A DNA stretch of 64,000 nt from Pseudoips prasinana (GCA_951640165.1 OX621252.1:21101934-21165933), one strand, 5' to 3'. Counted from the stretch's first letter, positions 44,335 to 54,999 are shown. Notes: a model not told the origin generated them from the letters alone. Numbers and translations: made by a program.

Positions 44335-44425
44335 AAGTAAATAATCTGTCCTGGGTGGGAATCGAAGTCACGACCTGCGGTGTGAAAGGCAAGCATTTAC
44401 CAACCACGCCAACCGGGCCGTCAAA
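44335..44425 (-). mobile_element. SINE family S2, head fragment
   Basis: The minus strand shows CCGGTTGGCGTGGTTGGTAA and a B box (ACTTCGATTCCCACCCAGG), then stops. Confidence 0.7.
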
Positions 44426-44734
44426 TCAATCATAACCATTTTCGTTTGAATAGCCCCTTCAAGCCTATATTGAATCTGTGCAAAATAGCTCTTAAATAGC
44501 CCAATAGTTAGTTATTAGTTGAGCGATTTGTTTACCGTATTTAGCCTCCTGATAAGGCCATTGTGCGTGAACTTATTTGGCTAATCGAACAATTTTTATA
44601 TGTACAGAAGCCCGGCTTGAGTGCTTTCTGCGTTGGCTTCGGATGGTGTTTCTTCAAATTTTGCGCATCTTCTGCACAATGCTCGTCAATCATACAATCC
44701 GTGTACCTAGAAATAATTATGTATACTTAATTAT

Positions 44735-44814
44735 ATTACTACAAACATGTTCTGACTATTTACAAGCGCTTTTTTAAAGTCTACGTGAATAAAAACCTTT
44801 TTTATTTTATTTTA
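44735..44814 (+). mobile_element. LINE 3' tail, family J, plus strand
   Basis: ACTACAAACATGTTCTGACT, then TTTAAAGTCTACGTGAATAA AAACC and A/T-rich tail. It is the only family J copy in this orientation. Confidence 0.65.
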
Positions 44815-44994
44815 ATTTTGAAGAGGTGTTTGTTTAGTGAGCAGTGCCTGGTAATTATGCCTATCAAACTTTTCCCCTTTTAGAAGTCGGTGCGTGAATC
44901 GCAGCGACGAAGATAGACAAGTCCCTTGCAGAAGACTAGAAATATTAAATGGAACCCCAATGCCTGTTAGTAGGATCAAAAACTAGATATTGAC

Positions 44995-45117
44995 GGGCGG
45001 TTGGCGTGGTTCTTGAGAGATACTTGCCTTTCACGCCGCAGGTCGTGGGCTCGTTTCCCACCCAGGACAGATACTTGTGTGCATGAACATGTCTGTGTGT
45101 CCTGAGTCTAGGTGTAA
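44995..45117 (+). mobile_element. SINE family S2, left part, split by a Helitron
   Basis: GGCGGTTGGCGTGGTTCTTG (head), GGTCGTGGGCTCGTTTCCCA (B box), then GAGTCTAGGTGTAA, where the Helitron begins. The body resumes at 45417 with TTATCTATATAAGTATG. Confidence 0.85.
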
Positions 45118-45416
45118 TCTATACATATAATAACATCGTAGTAAAGTCAAAACTGTACATTGAATATTTTTGTGGCGTGATCTGCAATCGATATCGAAGC
45201 AAAAAATATAGTTTTTAGAATTTTTGTCTGTTTGTCTGTATGTATGTCCGGGCTAAACTCAAAAAGTACTGCATGGATTTACTTCAAACTTTGCATGAAT
45301 GTACCTAAGAGGTCGGGTCAACATATAGGCTTCATATTATCACACTATCACCTACGGGGGAGGAGCTGTGATAATTAATAAAATTTAACGCGGGTAAAAC
45401 CGCGGGGCACAGTTAG
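45118..45416 (+). mobile_element. Short Helitron, 299 bp, inserted in a SINE
   Basis: Starts TCTATACATATAATAACATC and ends CGCGGGTAAAACCGCGG, GGCACAGTTAG. Removing it joins ...GGTGTAA to TTATCTATATAAG..., matching the uninterrupted SINE at 38483-38720, so it inserted precisely between A and T without a target duplication. The terminal CTAG has become TTAG. Confidence 0.9.
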
Positions 45417-45700
45417 TTATCTATATAAGTATGTATTTACAAAAGAAAAGTAGTATGTGTACTAGATCAGTTCTCTTTTTTTTTATTAGGCAGGGTATGT
45501 ATATATGTATCAATGCCTACTCATGCCACCCGCAAAAAGTGTCTGCGAGTGGGTATGTCGGAGTTGCACCGACTATACCTACGTGCCGTGGACTTCTCTG
45601 CGCCTGATGGGGGAGCCCCGGGAACGCGGATATGCTGCTCCGGTAGTATATCAGTTATCTAGTTTTCAAAGTACAAGCTCTTCAACAAGGTCGGATGGCC
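45417..45700 (+). mobile_element. SINE family S2, right part, with a second insertion
   Basis: TTATCTATATAAGTATGTAT continues the SINE to about 45476. About 170 bp of foreign sequence follow, beginning with a T-rich run (poly(A) on the minus strand), and the SINE tail resumes at about 45648 with GTATATCAGTTATCTAG. The insert (45477-45647) is probably a 5'-truncated minus-strand retroelement; its family is unknown. Confidence 0.6.
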
Positions 45701-46084
45701 GTGTGAAGAATCCTAATAATTTTATACATTATAATCTAGTGGTCATTATTTTGACTGGATACACCAGGCGTTTATTATATCACCACGTTGATTAGCCATG
45801 ACCTCTTGATTGAGATCTTACAAAAAGCGTTATCAAAACAGGGTATAAGGTCAAGGTAATATGCCATAAACCACAGGTTTTTTATTCTTAGATTGATTAT
45901 TCACGAGTTAATTATTAGTTACCTTCTTGTATATACGTTATTATTAAAAGCTTTGGTACATTATTTTGGACAAGTGTCGTGAATGATGTGGCACATTTTA
46001 TAATCAACATGTTATAAATATATAGTATTTATATGGATAAAAATATTTTAGCATATGTTTATATGTGAATTACACGCAAATATG

Positions 46085-46285
46085 GGGCAGAAAGGTTCTC
46101 GAGTGGCGACCACGAACCGGAAGACGCAGCGTGGGCAGGCCCCCTACAAGATGGACCGATGATCTTGTGAGGGTTGCTGGAAGTCGCTGGATGCGGATAG
46201 CGCAAGACCGGCAATTGTGGAGATCTTTGGGAGAGGCCTTTGTCCAGCAGTGGGCGTCTTTCGGCTCATACGATGATGATGATGG
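46085..46285 (+). mobile_element. RTE-like LINE 3' end with readable C-terminus
   Basis: The plus strand encodes RRSVGRPPTRWTDDLVRVAG, SRWMRIAQDRQLWRSLGEAF and VQQWASFG, then CGATGATGATGATGG. It is the least damaged C-terminal domain of this LINE in the window, still open through the end. Confidence 0.85.
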
Positions 46286-46456
46286 TGACACGCATATATT
46301 GGGCATCTTTTTATGTTACTTGTACATAGTTAATTCGATATGATATATGATGTAGAAGCTATAGTCCGGCAATGCCCTATCACGGATCTGCTGGAAGACG
46401 GTTATTATGTGATCTTCCTCTATTACGGTGTACTATAACAAATATACACGGGCATA

Positions 46457-46772
46457 CTATATCGAAAGCCAAATAATCGAATATAAATTGATCGACTACT
46501 ATAAATCGAATGTCTAAATATTCAAAAGTTTATAATATCGAGTAATGAGCAGTTAATAAATCGAACATTCTCTACTTGAAAATTAGGTTATGTTAGGTTA
46601 GAACTGCGACCTTACATTACAACACAAGAAACAAATGAATCGTCAATAGCTAAAAGATACGGTCGATTGAATATTAGATTTATTAACCATTCGATATTAT
46701 AAACGTTTGATTATTTAGACACTCAATTTATATTGATCGATAAATTGATATACGATTATTTGGCATATCACA
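46457..46772. mobile_element. Palindromic MITE, about 315 bp
   Basis: Left arm (GCCAAATAATCGA, ATAAATTGATCGA, GTTTATAATATCGA) is the imperfect inverse of the right arm (TCGATATTATAAAC, TATATTGATCGATAAATTG, CGATTATTTGGC). The arms are about 100 bp around a core holding TTAGGTTATGTTAGG. No transposase. Confidence 0.7.
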
Positions 46773-47103
46773 CTCTCTTTGTTACATTCGTTTTCACTCT
46801 TTTTTATGAGTACTGGTGAGATTACGAAATGTTTAAACTACTTCTGTGCCCGAGCTTTTGCGCGGTGTATGTTCTGTTGACGGATTACCCTGCACTTCTT
46901 AGAGGAAAACCTAAGTCTTTGGCCCCAACTTTCATAATCTGTTCAATAAATTAGAAATCTAATTGAATCCATCACCTGGTTTCATCATATTGCTCACTAG
47001 TTAAGTTTTAATCGATGTCACACACTCATTACTTTATCGATCATTTCGTAATTTTATCGATTATTAAACGGCAACACTGAACTTAGTTAAGACATTAAAA
47101 ACA

Positions 47104-47262
47104 AAGAAGCTGCCAAAACGATACGTAACAGATGCAATGGCAGCAGAGCATGAGCATACCATCCTCAGAATTCCCCCATATCACTGCCAATATAGTGCAA
47201 TTGAAATGATCTGGGCACAAGTTAAAGGATATGCTGCGAGAAACAATACAACTTTCGGTTAA
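47104..47262 (+). pseudogene. DDE transposase C-terminal fragment
   Basis: An open frame of 52 codons reads KKLPKRYVTDAMAAEHEHTI then LRIPPYHCQYSAIEMIWAQV and KGYAARNNTTFG before a stop. The L--PPYHC--N-IE--W-QVKGY-A--N-TF pattern is the C-terminal part of DDE_3-type transposases of the IS630/Tc1-like supergroup seen in insects. The glutamate of IEMIW is where the third catalytic acid is expected. The usual NPIE is here SAIE. The first two catalytic residues and the N-terminal domain are gone. Confidence 0.65.
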
Positions 47263-47391
47263 TTCTAGTAGCAAGACTCTTATTGAAAGGAAAATAAGGA
47301 TTGTCCCTAATAATTCAATTAAAGTCGGCTATTTATCTACATTGTTAGATAATGGTTTATAATAGCATCAACGTAAACAATGAAATTGAAA

Positions 47392-47460
47392 ACAGGTTTT
47401 TATTCACATCATTTTATTAGTAGCACGTAAATAGGCAAAACATTGTGTGCACTATATAAC
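47392..47460 (-). mobile_element. LINE 3' tail, family J, diverged
   Basis: AACAGGTTTTTATTCACATC, then GTAAATAGGCAAAACATTGT, drifted from the other J copies. Confidence 0.45.
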
Positions 47461-47461
47461 C

Positions 47462-47640
47462 TCATCATGTCCCCTCCACAATGATTTGGAGAGGTATCCC
47501 ATAATCCTCACACTTGGCAGACGAGTTGGGGTTGAATGAATGATGATTATAGTAGCTATACAGAAGGACACTGCTGTCCGTTCTCTGGTAGATATTCCTC
47601 GGAACGATATCGACTCCCTCCATCGGATGAGATTGGGTGG
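47462..47640 (-). mobile_element. Repeat family G
   Basis: CCTCATCATGTCCCCTCC, GACACTGCTGTCCGTTCTCT and GGTAGATATTCCTCGGAACG match the order of 63248-63500. Confidence 0.6.
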
Positions 47641-47971
47641 ATATAGGTACTCTTTATTTTTTATTGTTTTCATTGAGCTCATATATATTATACATGGAGA
47701 ACTTCAAATTCTCGTTGCCGTTAACGACACAGCTGCAATTCAAACTACTTATACATAGTTACTTAATAAAGTATTCTACTAGATATCTCTGTAGCTTTCA
47801 CTACTCTAGCAGTGATCCAGAAGACAGTAATACTGGACAAGGCGCACATCCTGTAACGGTTCCACAGCTTGCAGTTATTTAAATATTTAGAATAACTGAT
47901 CATTAATAAATCTTTATCTTGCGATGAAACATGAAAGGAAAAACATATTTTTTAAGCTATGTTGTGATTAT

Positions 47972-48142
47972 ATCATCATCATCATATCAGCCGAAAGAAG
48001 TCCACTGCTGGACAAAGGCCTCCTCCAAAGATCTCCACAATTGCCGGTCTTGCGCTATTCGCAACCAGCATTTTCCAGCCGCCCGCACAAGATCATCGGT
48101 CCATCTTGTAGGGGACCTGCCCACGCTGCGTCTTCCGGTTCC
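47972..48142 (-). mobile_element. RTE-like LINE 3' end
   Basis: ATCATCATCATATCAGCCGA, AGTCCACTGCTGGACAAAGG and CGGTCCATCTTGTAGGGGAC up to CGTCTTCCGGTTCC. It faces the copy at 48340 in opposite orientation. Confidence 0.9.
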
Positions 48143-48337
48143 AGTTGTAATTATAAGCAGGTTTAAAAATGGCGCGATGACAAATTATTTACCTAAGTGT
48201 TTATTTTAGTAAAAGTGCCATTAACTTATGTTAACAAAACTAATATTTATTTAAATGACACGCTTCTCTCGTCATAGATGGTAAAATCAATATGTTTAGT
48301 TCGAAAATATATTTGCCAATTAAAAGTAAATAATAGG

Positions 48338-48450
48338 AAGAAACTGCTGGATGTGAATAGCGCAAGACCGGCAATTGTGGAGATCTTCGGGGGAGGCCTT
48401 TGTCCAGCAGTGAACGTCTTTCGGCTGATATGATGATGATGATGAATAGG
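48338..48450 (+). mobile_element. RTE-like LINE 3' end
   Basis: AAACTGCTGGATGTGAATAG, CAAGACCGGCAATTGTGGAG, then CAGCAGTGAACGTCTTTCGG and a GATATGATGATGATGATGA tail. Confidence 0.9.
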
Positions 48451-48852
48451 AAGAGAGAATGTCCGTATAAAACAAATTTAATAACGAATATTCAAAGTAA
48501 TATAATAATGTAAGCTTACGTATGTCAACCAGACATGTTAACAAAAGTTTAATAAAATTTGTTGTGTATTAGAAAAATAAATGTACAAACGCGGTGAAAT
48601 TGAATGTTTACTTAATGACCATGATATATTTTATGGGATATCTAGAGTAATCAATAGGGTATCCTAATAAATGATTTTCGGTGATTTTTATGTTGAGATA
48701 TTCTCAAGCTCAGCCTCAAACTCAGCTCAGCTGAAGTATAGGTGTTGGCAGTAGTAGCAGTAGTGTCACTAATCATCCCATCGGATCATGATAGTGATGG
48801 AAAAAAAAGTGCCCATATGTTTGTGCATTATCTATCATATGCCCCATGCATA

Positions 48853-48943
48853 AAACTCAATTGAGACTGGCTGGCCTGGTCGAAATTGGACCAGGATCCT
48901 CCTGGTCCAATTTCGACCAGGCCAGCCAGTCTCAATTGAGTTT
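48853..48943. repeat. Perfect 44-bp inverted repeat, 3-bp loop
   Basis: Arms 48853-48896 and 48900-48943 are exact inverse copies (AAACTCAATTGAGACTGG ... CCAGTCTCAATTGAGTTT) with TCC between them. The arms are less AT-rich than the surroundings. No mismatch was seen, so it is either young or maintained. Class unknown. Confidence 0.95.
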
Positions 48944-48944
48944 A

Positions 48945-50315
48945 TCTACCTAGTGTTATCACCTAGTGGTATCCTAATGAATAGAATAAAATAATATTTT
49001 TTTTGCTTGGTCAAATGTTATATGGCAAGATAACATTAAAATATGTAGTTAACTATATGTAAAATTGAAAGTATTGACAATAAATATTTTAAAAAAACTT
49101 GAAATTTCAATTTAATATAACTTAAAGCAATAGCTATAAACCAAATCATTATTGTCTTAAATTAAATCATAAGTCCCGATCGAATAATCTACTTGTATCT
49201 AGAATTACATATATATAGTTAATTGGTAAATAGAAATTAAATAAGAAAAAAAGGGAAGAACAATAAATAATTCGAATAATAAAAATACATAAAACCCTTA
49301 CCTAAAAGACTGGGTGTAATGTATCTATAATATGTATGGATTTAGAAAAATATATAATTGTGTTTATCAGCTCTCTGTTTGCAATAGTACACGCTTTGCC
49401 TAGTTTGGGACCAGATGTAATGTGTTAATTTTCCCAAAATATTTATTTTCTTTATTTATTTAATATTAAAGTACACACACAGAGTACAAAGTACAAATAA
49501 GTAGCACATGTGTTGTGCGTTCCCCGTTTAATTACTGCATAATGGTGTAAGTGCCACGACTCCAGGAACAAATTAATTTATCAAAAGCAAAATCATATGT
49601 TACATGAGATTTGATACCTATTATTAAGTTAATTAATTATTATAATAAACACCGAAATGCTTTATTCCGGAATGTTCGGAATTACAATATTGTTCAGAAC
49701 TTAGTCAAGGCTCATTTATACGATTTCATACACAATAAGTATTTCGCATTTCAGTGAGATATATTAACTCAGTGGCGGAAGTTCATGAATTCTGTAATTA
49801 ACTTCAGCCAATATAATTCAATGTAAAGCGGCTTTCGGCGTTTAGTAACTTTTATTTAATACTGATCTCAACGCTGTCGTGCATTTACTAAAACGCCGTT
49901 ACCGAAAAGCGTCTATCAAGGTAAATTAGACTATATTAAGGTTCAATACAGAAGCAATTTCCATGACAAATATCACTTTATTACGGCGTTTTAGCTTGTG
50001 TACGGCAGAAAGAAGAATAGCAAGTCTGGTCAGCTGAGAAAGAAAACAAGTGCACTCAGGAAAATAAATATTTTTATAGAATCTAACTTTATGGAGTTCT
50101 CGAAGGCAAAGCACTCACAGAATCGATAATAATATCATCTTCATTGGTTCTCATATTTGTTTAAATTTTAAATTGTAAAACTCGAAATATATTCTTGAAT
50201 TGCACGTCTTCTTATGCTTCTATGTGATTTCATAAGCTGCGTTGAAAATTCAACGCCAGGAATTATTTTTGTTGTGCTATTATTATGAAGAAATCTTATT
50301 AAAATTGAGATCCAA
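48945..50315. other. AT-rich DNA with one S4 SINE piece
   Basis: 49313-49445 is a 5'-truncated S4 SINE on the plus strand (ACTGGGTGTAATGTATCTAT ... CTAGTTTGGGACCAGATG). An imperfect inverted pair, CGGCGTTTAGTAACTTTTA and TACTAAAACGCCG (49833-49900), is also visible. No gene recognised. Confidence 0.5.
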
Positions 50316-50851
50316 ACTATCCAAACTAATATTATAAATGCGAAAGTAACTCTGTCTGTCTGTCTGTCTTTGCTTCACGCCTAAACTACTGAACCGATTT
50401 GTGTGAAATTTGGTACAGACATAGTTTGGAACTTGAGAAAGGACATATGATAGTTTTTATTACAAAAATAAAATAAAAAATAAAATTTATTCCGGACATA
50501 CAGCGCCATCTATTGGTCAAGAGTCGGCATCAATTCAGTACTGAAAATTCATCGGAAAAATGTAAATAAATAGTAAAAAGGTATGAAAATATAATATAAT
50601 ACAACTTTTAGTACAAAGAAAATGCTCTAACGGAGTATAGATAATTCTATTAGTACTATATGTCGAGTTGGTGATAGCGCAATGGTGTCGATCGTTACAC
50701 GAGTTCGGTTCATGTTATTGTTTTAATTCATCTGAAAAAAGTGAATAAATAGTAAAAAGGTATGAAAAAAATAATATCAATATCATAAAACTTTTAATAG
50801 TACAAAGAAAATGCCCGAACGGAGTATAGATAAATAATCCGAGTTGTCACT

Positions 50852-51280
50852 ATGCTCGATAGATGGCGTTGGAAGGAAATGCCAGTTTGTAACATAAGTA
50901 AAAGTAGTGAGCGTGGAAGAATGTTGCAACAATGTAAACTGCTGGTTTGGGATGAATGTACGATGTCCCATAAAAGAGCAATCGAAGCACTTCGTCGCAC
51001 GATGAAAGACATAAAAAACAATCAAGGTATTATGGGAGGAATGGTGGTTCTATTGCCCGGTGACTTCCGGCAGACCCTGCCGGTTATAGCAAGGGGCACA
51101 CCGGCAGATGAAATCAATGCCTGTTTAAAAGCATCTGTGCTATGGACACATCTGCAAAAGGTTTCACTGTCGACGAATATGCGAGTATTACTCCATAATG
51201 ATTGTCAAGCCGGGCAGTATGCTGCTGCTCTTCTGAAGATCGGCGAGGATCGTATGCCTGACTCGACTCTGAGAGTATGA
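50852..51280 (+). pseudogene. Helitron helicase remnant, Walker B region
   Basis: The plus-strand frame reads CKLLVWDECTMSHKRAIEAL (Walker B, DEC) and GGMVVLLPGDFRQTLPVIAR (motif III, GDFRQ), then NMRV. This is the middle of the Pif1-like helicase of Helitron RepHel. Walker A and everything before it are missing. The frame ends at 51280, and the next piece lies in another frame. Confidence 0.85.
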
Positions 51281-51309
51281 TCACGCTGAGCAGCGAATTA
51301 TGACAAATT

Positions 51310-51768
51310 GTGGATAGCACAAACTATTTAAAAAATAGTGTCCATCCGGATTTACGCGCTAATATCGAAAATCGGGAATGGTTATGCGAAAGGGCGATAT
51401 TGGCGCCAACAAATGAAATAGTGGGCCGGATAAATGACCAAATTATGTCTGACGTAGAGGGAGATGTCATCGAGTATCTATCAGTAGATAACGTCGTGGA
51501 TACCGAGCAAGTGACATCTTACCCAACAGAGTTTCTCAACTCCTTAGAGTTATCAGGAGTGCCTTCTCACAAGTTGAGGCTGAAAGTTGGAGTTCCTGTG
51601 ATGCTTATGAGAAACCTAGATCCACCAAGGCTATGTAACGGCACATGGATACAAGTAACCTATTTAGGACGGAATGCCATTAAAGCCGTTATTATGACTG
51701 GAATGGCAAAAGGCGAAACTGTAATTATTCCCCGCATTCCCATCATTCGATGGGAATGCGGGGAATGA
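51310..51768 (+). pseudogene. Helitron helicase remnant, second frame
   Basis: Reads EWLCERAILAPTNEIVGRIN, TSYPTEFLNSLELSGVPSHK and LRLKVGVPVMLMRNLDPPRL then CNGT and RIPII. It continues 50852-51280 after a frameshift. At 51731-51762 the frame runs into a small palindrome (arms CCCGCATTCCCAT) that breaks the conserved RIPII-P-D block. Confidence 0.85.
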
Positions 51769-51781
51769 TGGGAATGCGGGA

Positions 51782-52015
51782 ATGCATTTGATTTACCATT
51801 CCAATTCAATTCTGAAAACTGCGTTTGCAATGACCATAAATAAAGCCCAAGCGCAAACGCTTAAAGTTGCGGGGGTACATCTTGAAAAAGACTGTTTCTC
51901 CCATGAACAACTCTACGTTGCGTGCTCAAGAGTGTCAAAACCACAAGACCTATATATTTTTGCAAAGGATGGCAGAACTAAAAACGTGGTATACAGAAAT
52001 GTCTTGGTGTAAGAA
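51782..52015 (+). pseudogene. Helitron helicase remnant, C-terminal motif
   Basis: Reads AFAMTINKAQAQTLKVAGVH and CFSHEQLYVACSRVSKP, the final helicase motifs (TINK-Q-QT; LYVACSR). Ends with a stop at the position usual for the protein C-terminus. It is in a different frame from 51310-51768. Confidence 0.85.
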
Positions 52016-52695
52016 ACTTTAATAATCTGTAAGCCTAAAATAATAGAAAATTTGTCAAAGGAGAAACAGTTTTTTTTTTTGAAATTGCAAATCAATATAA
52101 TATTTTGATAATAAGGGAAAAATAACATTTTCGCCTTTTTCGATCAGCAATAACGGCTTTAATGCCCTAAGTGAGTATACATAATATCTTCAATTCAAAC
52201 GCAGAGCTCATTATGTTGATTTTTGAAGAGTTCCCTAGAATATCTTCCACATTTTATTTTTGGAAGAGATCCCGCGAGATCGGGAACTATGTGGGTAAAA
52301 CTAAAAATCTGCCGGAAGTCACTATTCCACGCGAACGAAGTCGCGGGCAAAAGCTAGTAATAAATATAATGTAAACAAAGATATTTGAAATTTTCTCTCA
52401 TTTTTGCAGTAAAGTTATCTTACTGAAATGATTCAAATATGTAAATCTGCAAGATATAAAACTTTCAGATTGGACGTCTGCATGGATATTTCTAAAGCTA
52501 GAAAACAAAATGCATGGACTGCGAAAAGCGGTAATGAAATAGCACACGTGCTCAATGCCACTACTATAAACCTTGTTTACTGCCTTTGTAATTGTGGTTA
52601 GTCGACCAATTGCGTTGAAAGTCATCACGGCTTTGCACTAACATGTGATCTCTCGCAGACATTTATGGAGGAAGGGGCAGTTGTCGGTGTACTTA

Positions 52696-53220
52696 GGCCT
52701 CGGTCACGAAGTCAGCGGCGGCGGCGGGGCGACGCGGCGGCGCTAGAGCTCGCGTAGTATGGTGTTACGAGAGATTAGTATCTACATCTTTTATGTTCGT
52801 GAAAGAAATGTCTAAAAAGCAACGAAAACATCTTTTTGATATTAATTCCTTCCTAAAGTTTGATTTATTGATGGCAAAAGAAGATGTAAATTGCTACTAC
52901 AGGGCGAGGAAGCAAAAAGGCGAGTCTCATCGGAATTGTGGAAAATAGAGACAATCTCCCGATAAATTCTTTGAATATTTAAATGTTTGTATAGCAATAT
53001 TTGATTATATTCTTGAAGCTGTCGAGATAGTAACTTCAGTCATTATCAAAAAAAAGAACTGCGGGCACCGCTAGATTGTTACGCACCGCTCGTACACCCG
53101 CTCCCAGTGCCGCTTACTTCCAGGCTAGTTCCATATAAATATCCCTATGTATTGAATAGCGCGGCTCCCGGCGCCGCTAACGCCACCGCCCCGCCCTCCG
53201 CTGACTTCATCACCGAGGCC
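52696..53220 (+). mobile_element. PIF/Harbinger-like deletion derivative, 525 bp
   Basis: Flanked by TTA on both sides (52693-52695 and 53221-53223), the target duplication typical of PIF/Harbinger. The 23-bp terminal repeats (GGCCTCGGTCACGAAGTCAG CGG and its inverse) differ at two positions and lead into GC-rich subterminal blocks. The internal plus-strand reading (about 52810-53070) gives MSKKQRKHLFD, YYRARKQKG and, after a stop, DKFFEYLNVCIAIFDYILEA. The last phrase resembles the N-terminal FF-YFRMS--TFD-IL block of Harbinger transposases. It is thus likely an internal deletion copy that keeps the transposase start region and cannot move itself. Confidence 0.7.
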
Positions 53221-53224
53221 TTAG

Positions 53225-53620
53225 ACTTTGTTAACAGTACTAATGGGTACTCAGTACAAGACCCTAGTGCTGTAATACATAAAAAATACTGCATATTACT
53301 TTAAATTTGTTATTTCACTCCATGTGAATCCTATGTACGTTGCACTATTATTGGCAGCGCTTTCTAAAATCGAGCACTCTAAACTGAGGAGGATTTATCA
53401 GGGAAAATGGTGGAATGCGCTAGCAATTTTAACCAAGATTTTGGATGATTTCAAAATCCTCGGTCCATTATTTCCTGGACTACCTGTACAAAATGATCGA
53501 TATTTTTTTGGTTTAAGCTTTTGTTACTGTGTATGTTACAAATTGGGGGAGCCACGGTACTGAGCTTCATAGGAAAATAAGCTCTTAAGTTTCATCCTAT
53601 TTACGTTACGCCTTTTAAAT
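53225..53620. other. No recognised feature
   Basis: Short ORFs only; no repeat recognised. Confidence 0.5.
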
Positions 53621-53621
53621 A

Positions 53622-53760
53622 TACAGACGCCAGCACATCCAATTACCCCAATCTGTATAATTTCTTTTATAGATTTTCAACCTTATCACAAAAGCATAAG
53701 GTTCACTGTCAATTGGGGAAATTTGACAGATTGGGGTAGCTTGTTGTGCTGGCGTCTGTA
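53622..53760. mobile_element. Palindromic MITE, family M2
   Basis: 139 bp, TACAGACGCCAGCACATCC to GGATGTG-like inverse ending GGCGTCTGTA (right arm reads TTGTTGTGCTGG). Arms pair almost throughout. Confidence 0.9.
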
Positions 53761-54227
53761 CTTGATACCTTTCAAACACGTAACACTATTACTACCTACG
53801 TAAAATAGTATTATGTAACTTGTTAAAATTGATGATCGTCCGTCTCACTCTTTACCTATATGAGTGAAAAAGAAAACAATAACAAAATCCACAATGTATA
53901 AACATTCCATTCTCCAAAATGGACAGATTTCCATTTTCGTTTAAAAATCGAACAGCAAGAAAATAAACTGCCTGGCCGCTTTTTTTTTGCTTCAAGCTGT
54001 CGGACGTTCATTTTGAGGAATTCTATTTAAAACTGGCCAAAATTTTTGTTCTACGATCGATTTTTAAAACTCTTTATCAAACTATCAAAGAGTATAAAAG
54101 GTTTGGATACTATAAAACGGAAACAAATGTTTAAAGAGCCTACTACTCAATTATTGATATCTTATCTGATAATGTATACAATGTGTAAATAAGAACAATA
54201 AGTAATATGCTTATATATACATACATA

Positions 54228-54312
54228 GACTCACGCCTGTTTCCCAGAGGGGTAGGCAGAGACAACGGATTTCCATTTGTCACGATCTTTGCATACTTAT
54301 TTTGCCTCGATT
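54228..54312 (-). repeat. Common dispersed repeat, TTCCCAGAGGGGTAGGCAGA type
   Basis: CTCACGCCTGTTTCCCAGAG GGGTAGGCAGAG ... TTTCCATTTGTCACGATCTT is wording I recognise from many lepidopteran intergenic repeats; class not certain. Confidence 0.45.
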
Positions 54313-54354
54313 ACTGCTTATATATACTTACGATATATTATAAATTAAAATACT

Positions 54355-54580
54355 GATATTTGATCCCAAATTAAGCAGAGCCTGTAGGTAACATAACAAC
54401 CACATAACTAATAAACATATTTATATATTTCTAAATAAATTAATATTATAGATTAATTACACCCAAATACAGAACAAATAATCGTGCTCATCACGCAAAG
54501 ATTTGTCCTGAGTCCGTATCGAACCCACAACCTCTGACCTAGCAGTCAGATTCACTAACCGCTTGTCCAAAAGGCTAGTG
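54355..54580 (-). mobile_element. SINE family S4
   Basis: The minus strand has a head near 54575, a B box (GGTTGTGGGTTCGATACGGA), GGACAAATCTTTGCGTGATG and the TTTGGGATCAAATATCAG tail start. Confidence 0.75.
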
Positions 54581-54999
54581 AGTTATAGACAAGATTTAAT
54601 GTAAATAATTAATCAGTGTTCACCTTCCAAATGAGTTCGTTATAAGATTGCAAGAAACACAAACATTTAGTCCCGTTTTTTCGTAAAACAGAAACAAAAC
54701 CTGAAAAACCTTTTGGTTTCATGAGTTCTAATAACTATTCTGAATAACATAGGCATTAAAACCGTAAATATTAACTTAATACACAAAATAAATGTTTACA
54801 TCTTCACACACATAATATGACACACATAAATATGATTGACATAGCGGTACCGGAAGTGATTTAGTTTGTACGTAATATGAAAGGTTTGGTAGTTCAATTA
54901 CATAAGTACATTGCGCTCCATAAGCAGTTTTTATAATGCTCTTGGCCGAATTTAAGCTACGATATACAATCACAACAAAGTCTTAACAAATTGGAAAGG

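Larger units (their letters stand above)
50320..52357 (+). mobile_element. Helitron with helicase remnants, 2038 bp, plus strand
   Basis: Starts TCCAAACTAATATTATAAAT after A and ends with a CGCGAACGAAGTCGCGG hairpin, CAAAAG, CTAG, then T. The 5' end with its CTGTCTGTCTGT run and CTAAACTACTGAACCGATTT is the standard insect Helitron start. A tandem-duplicated non-coding segment (about 50548-50690 and 50732-50850) precedes helicase remnants at 50852-52012. The Rep domain and the Walker A part of the helicase are missing, so it is a deletion derivative. Confidence 0.9.
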
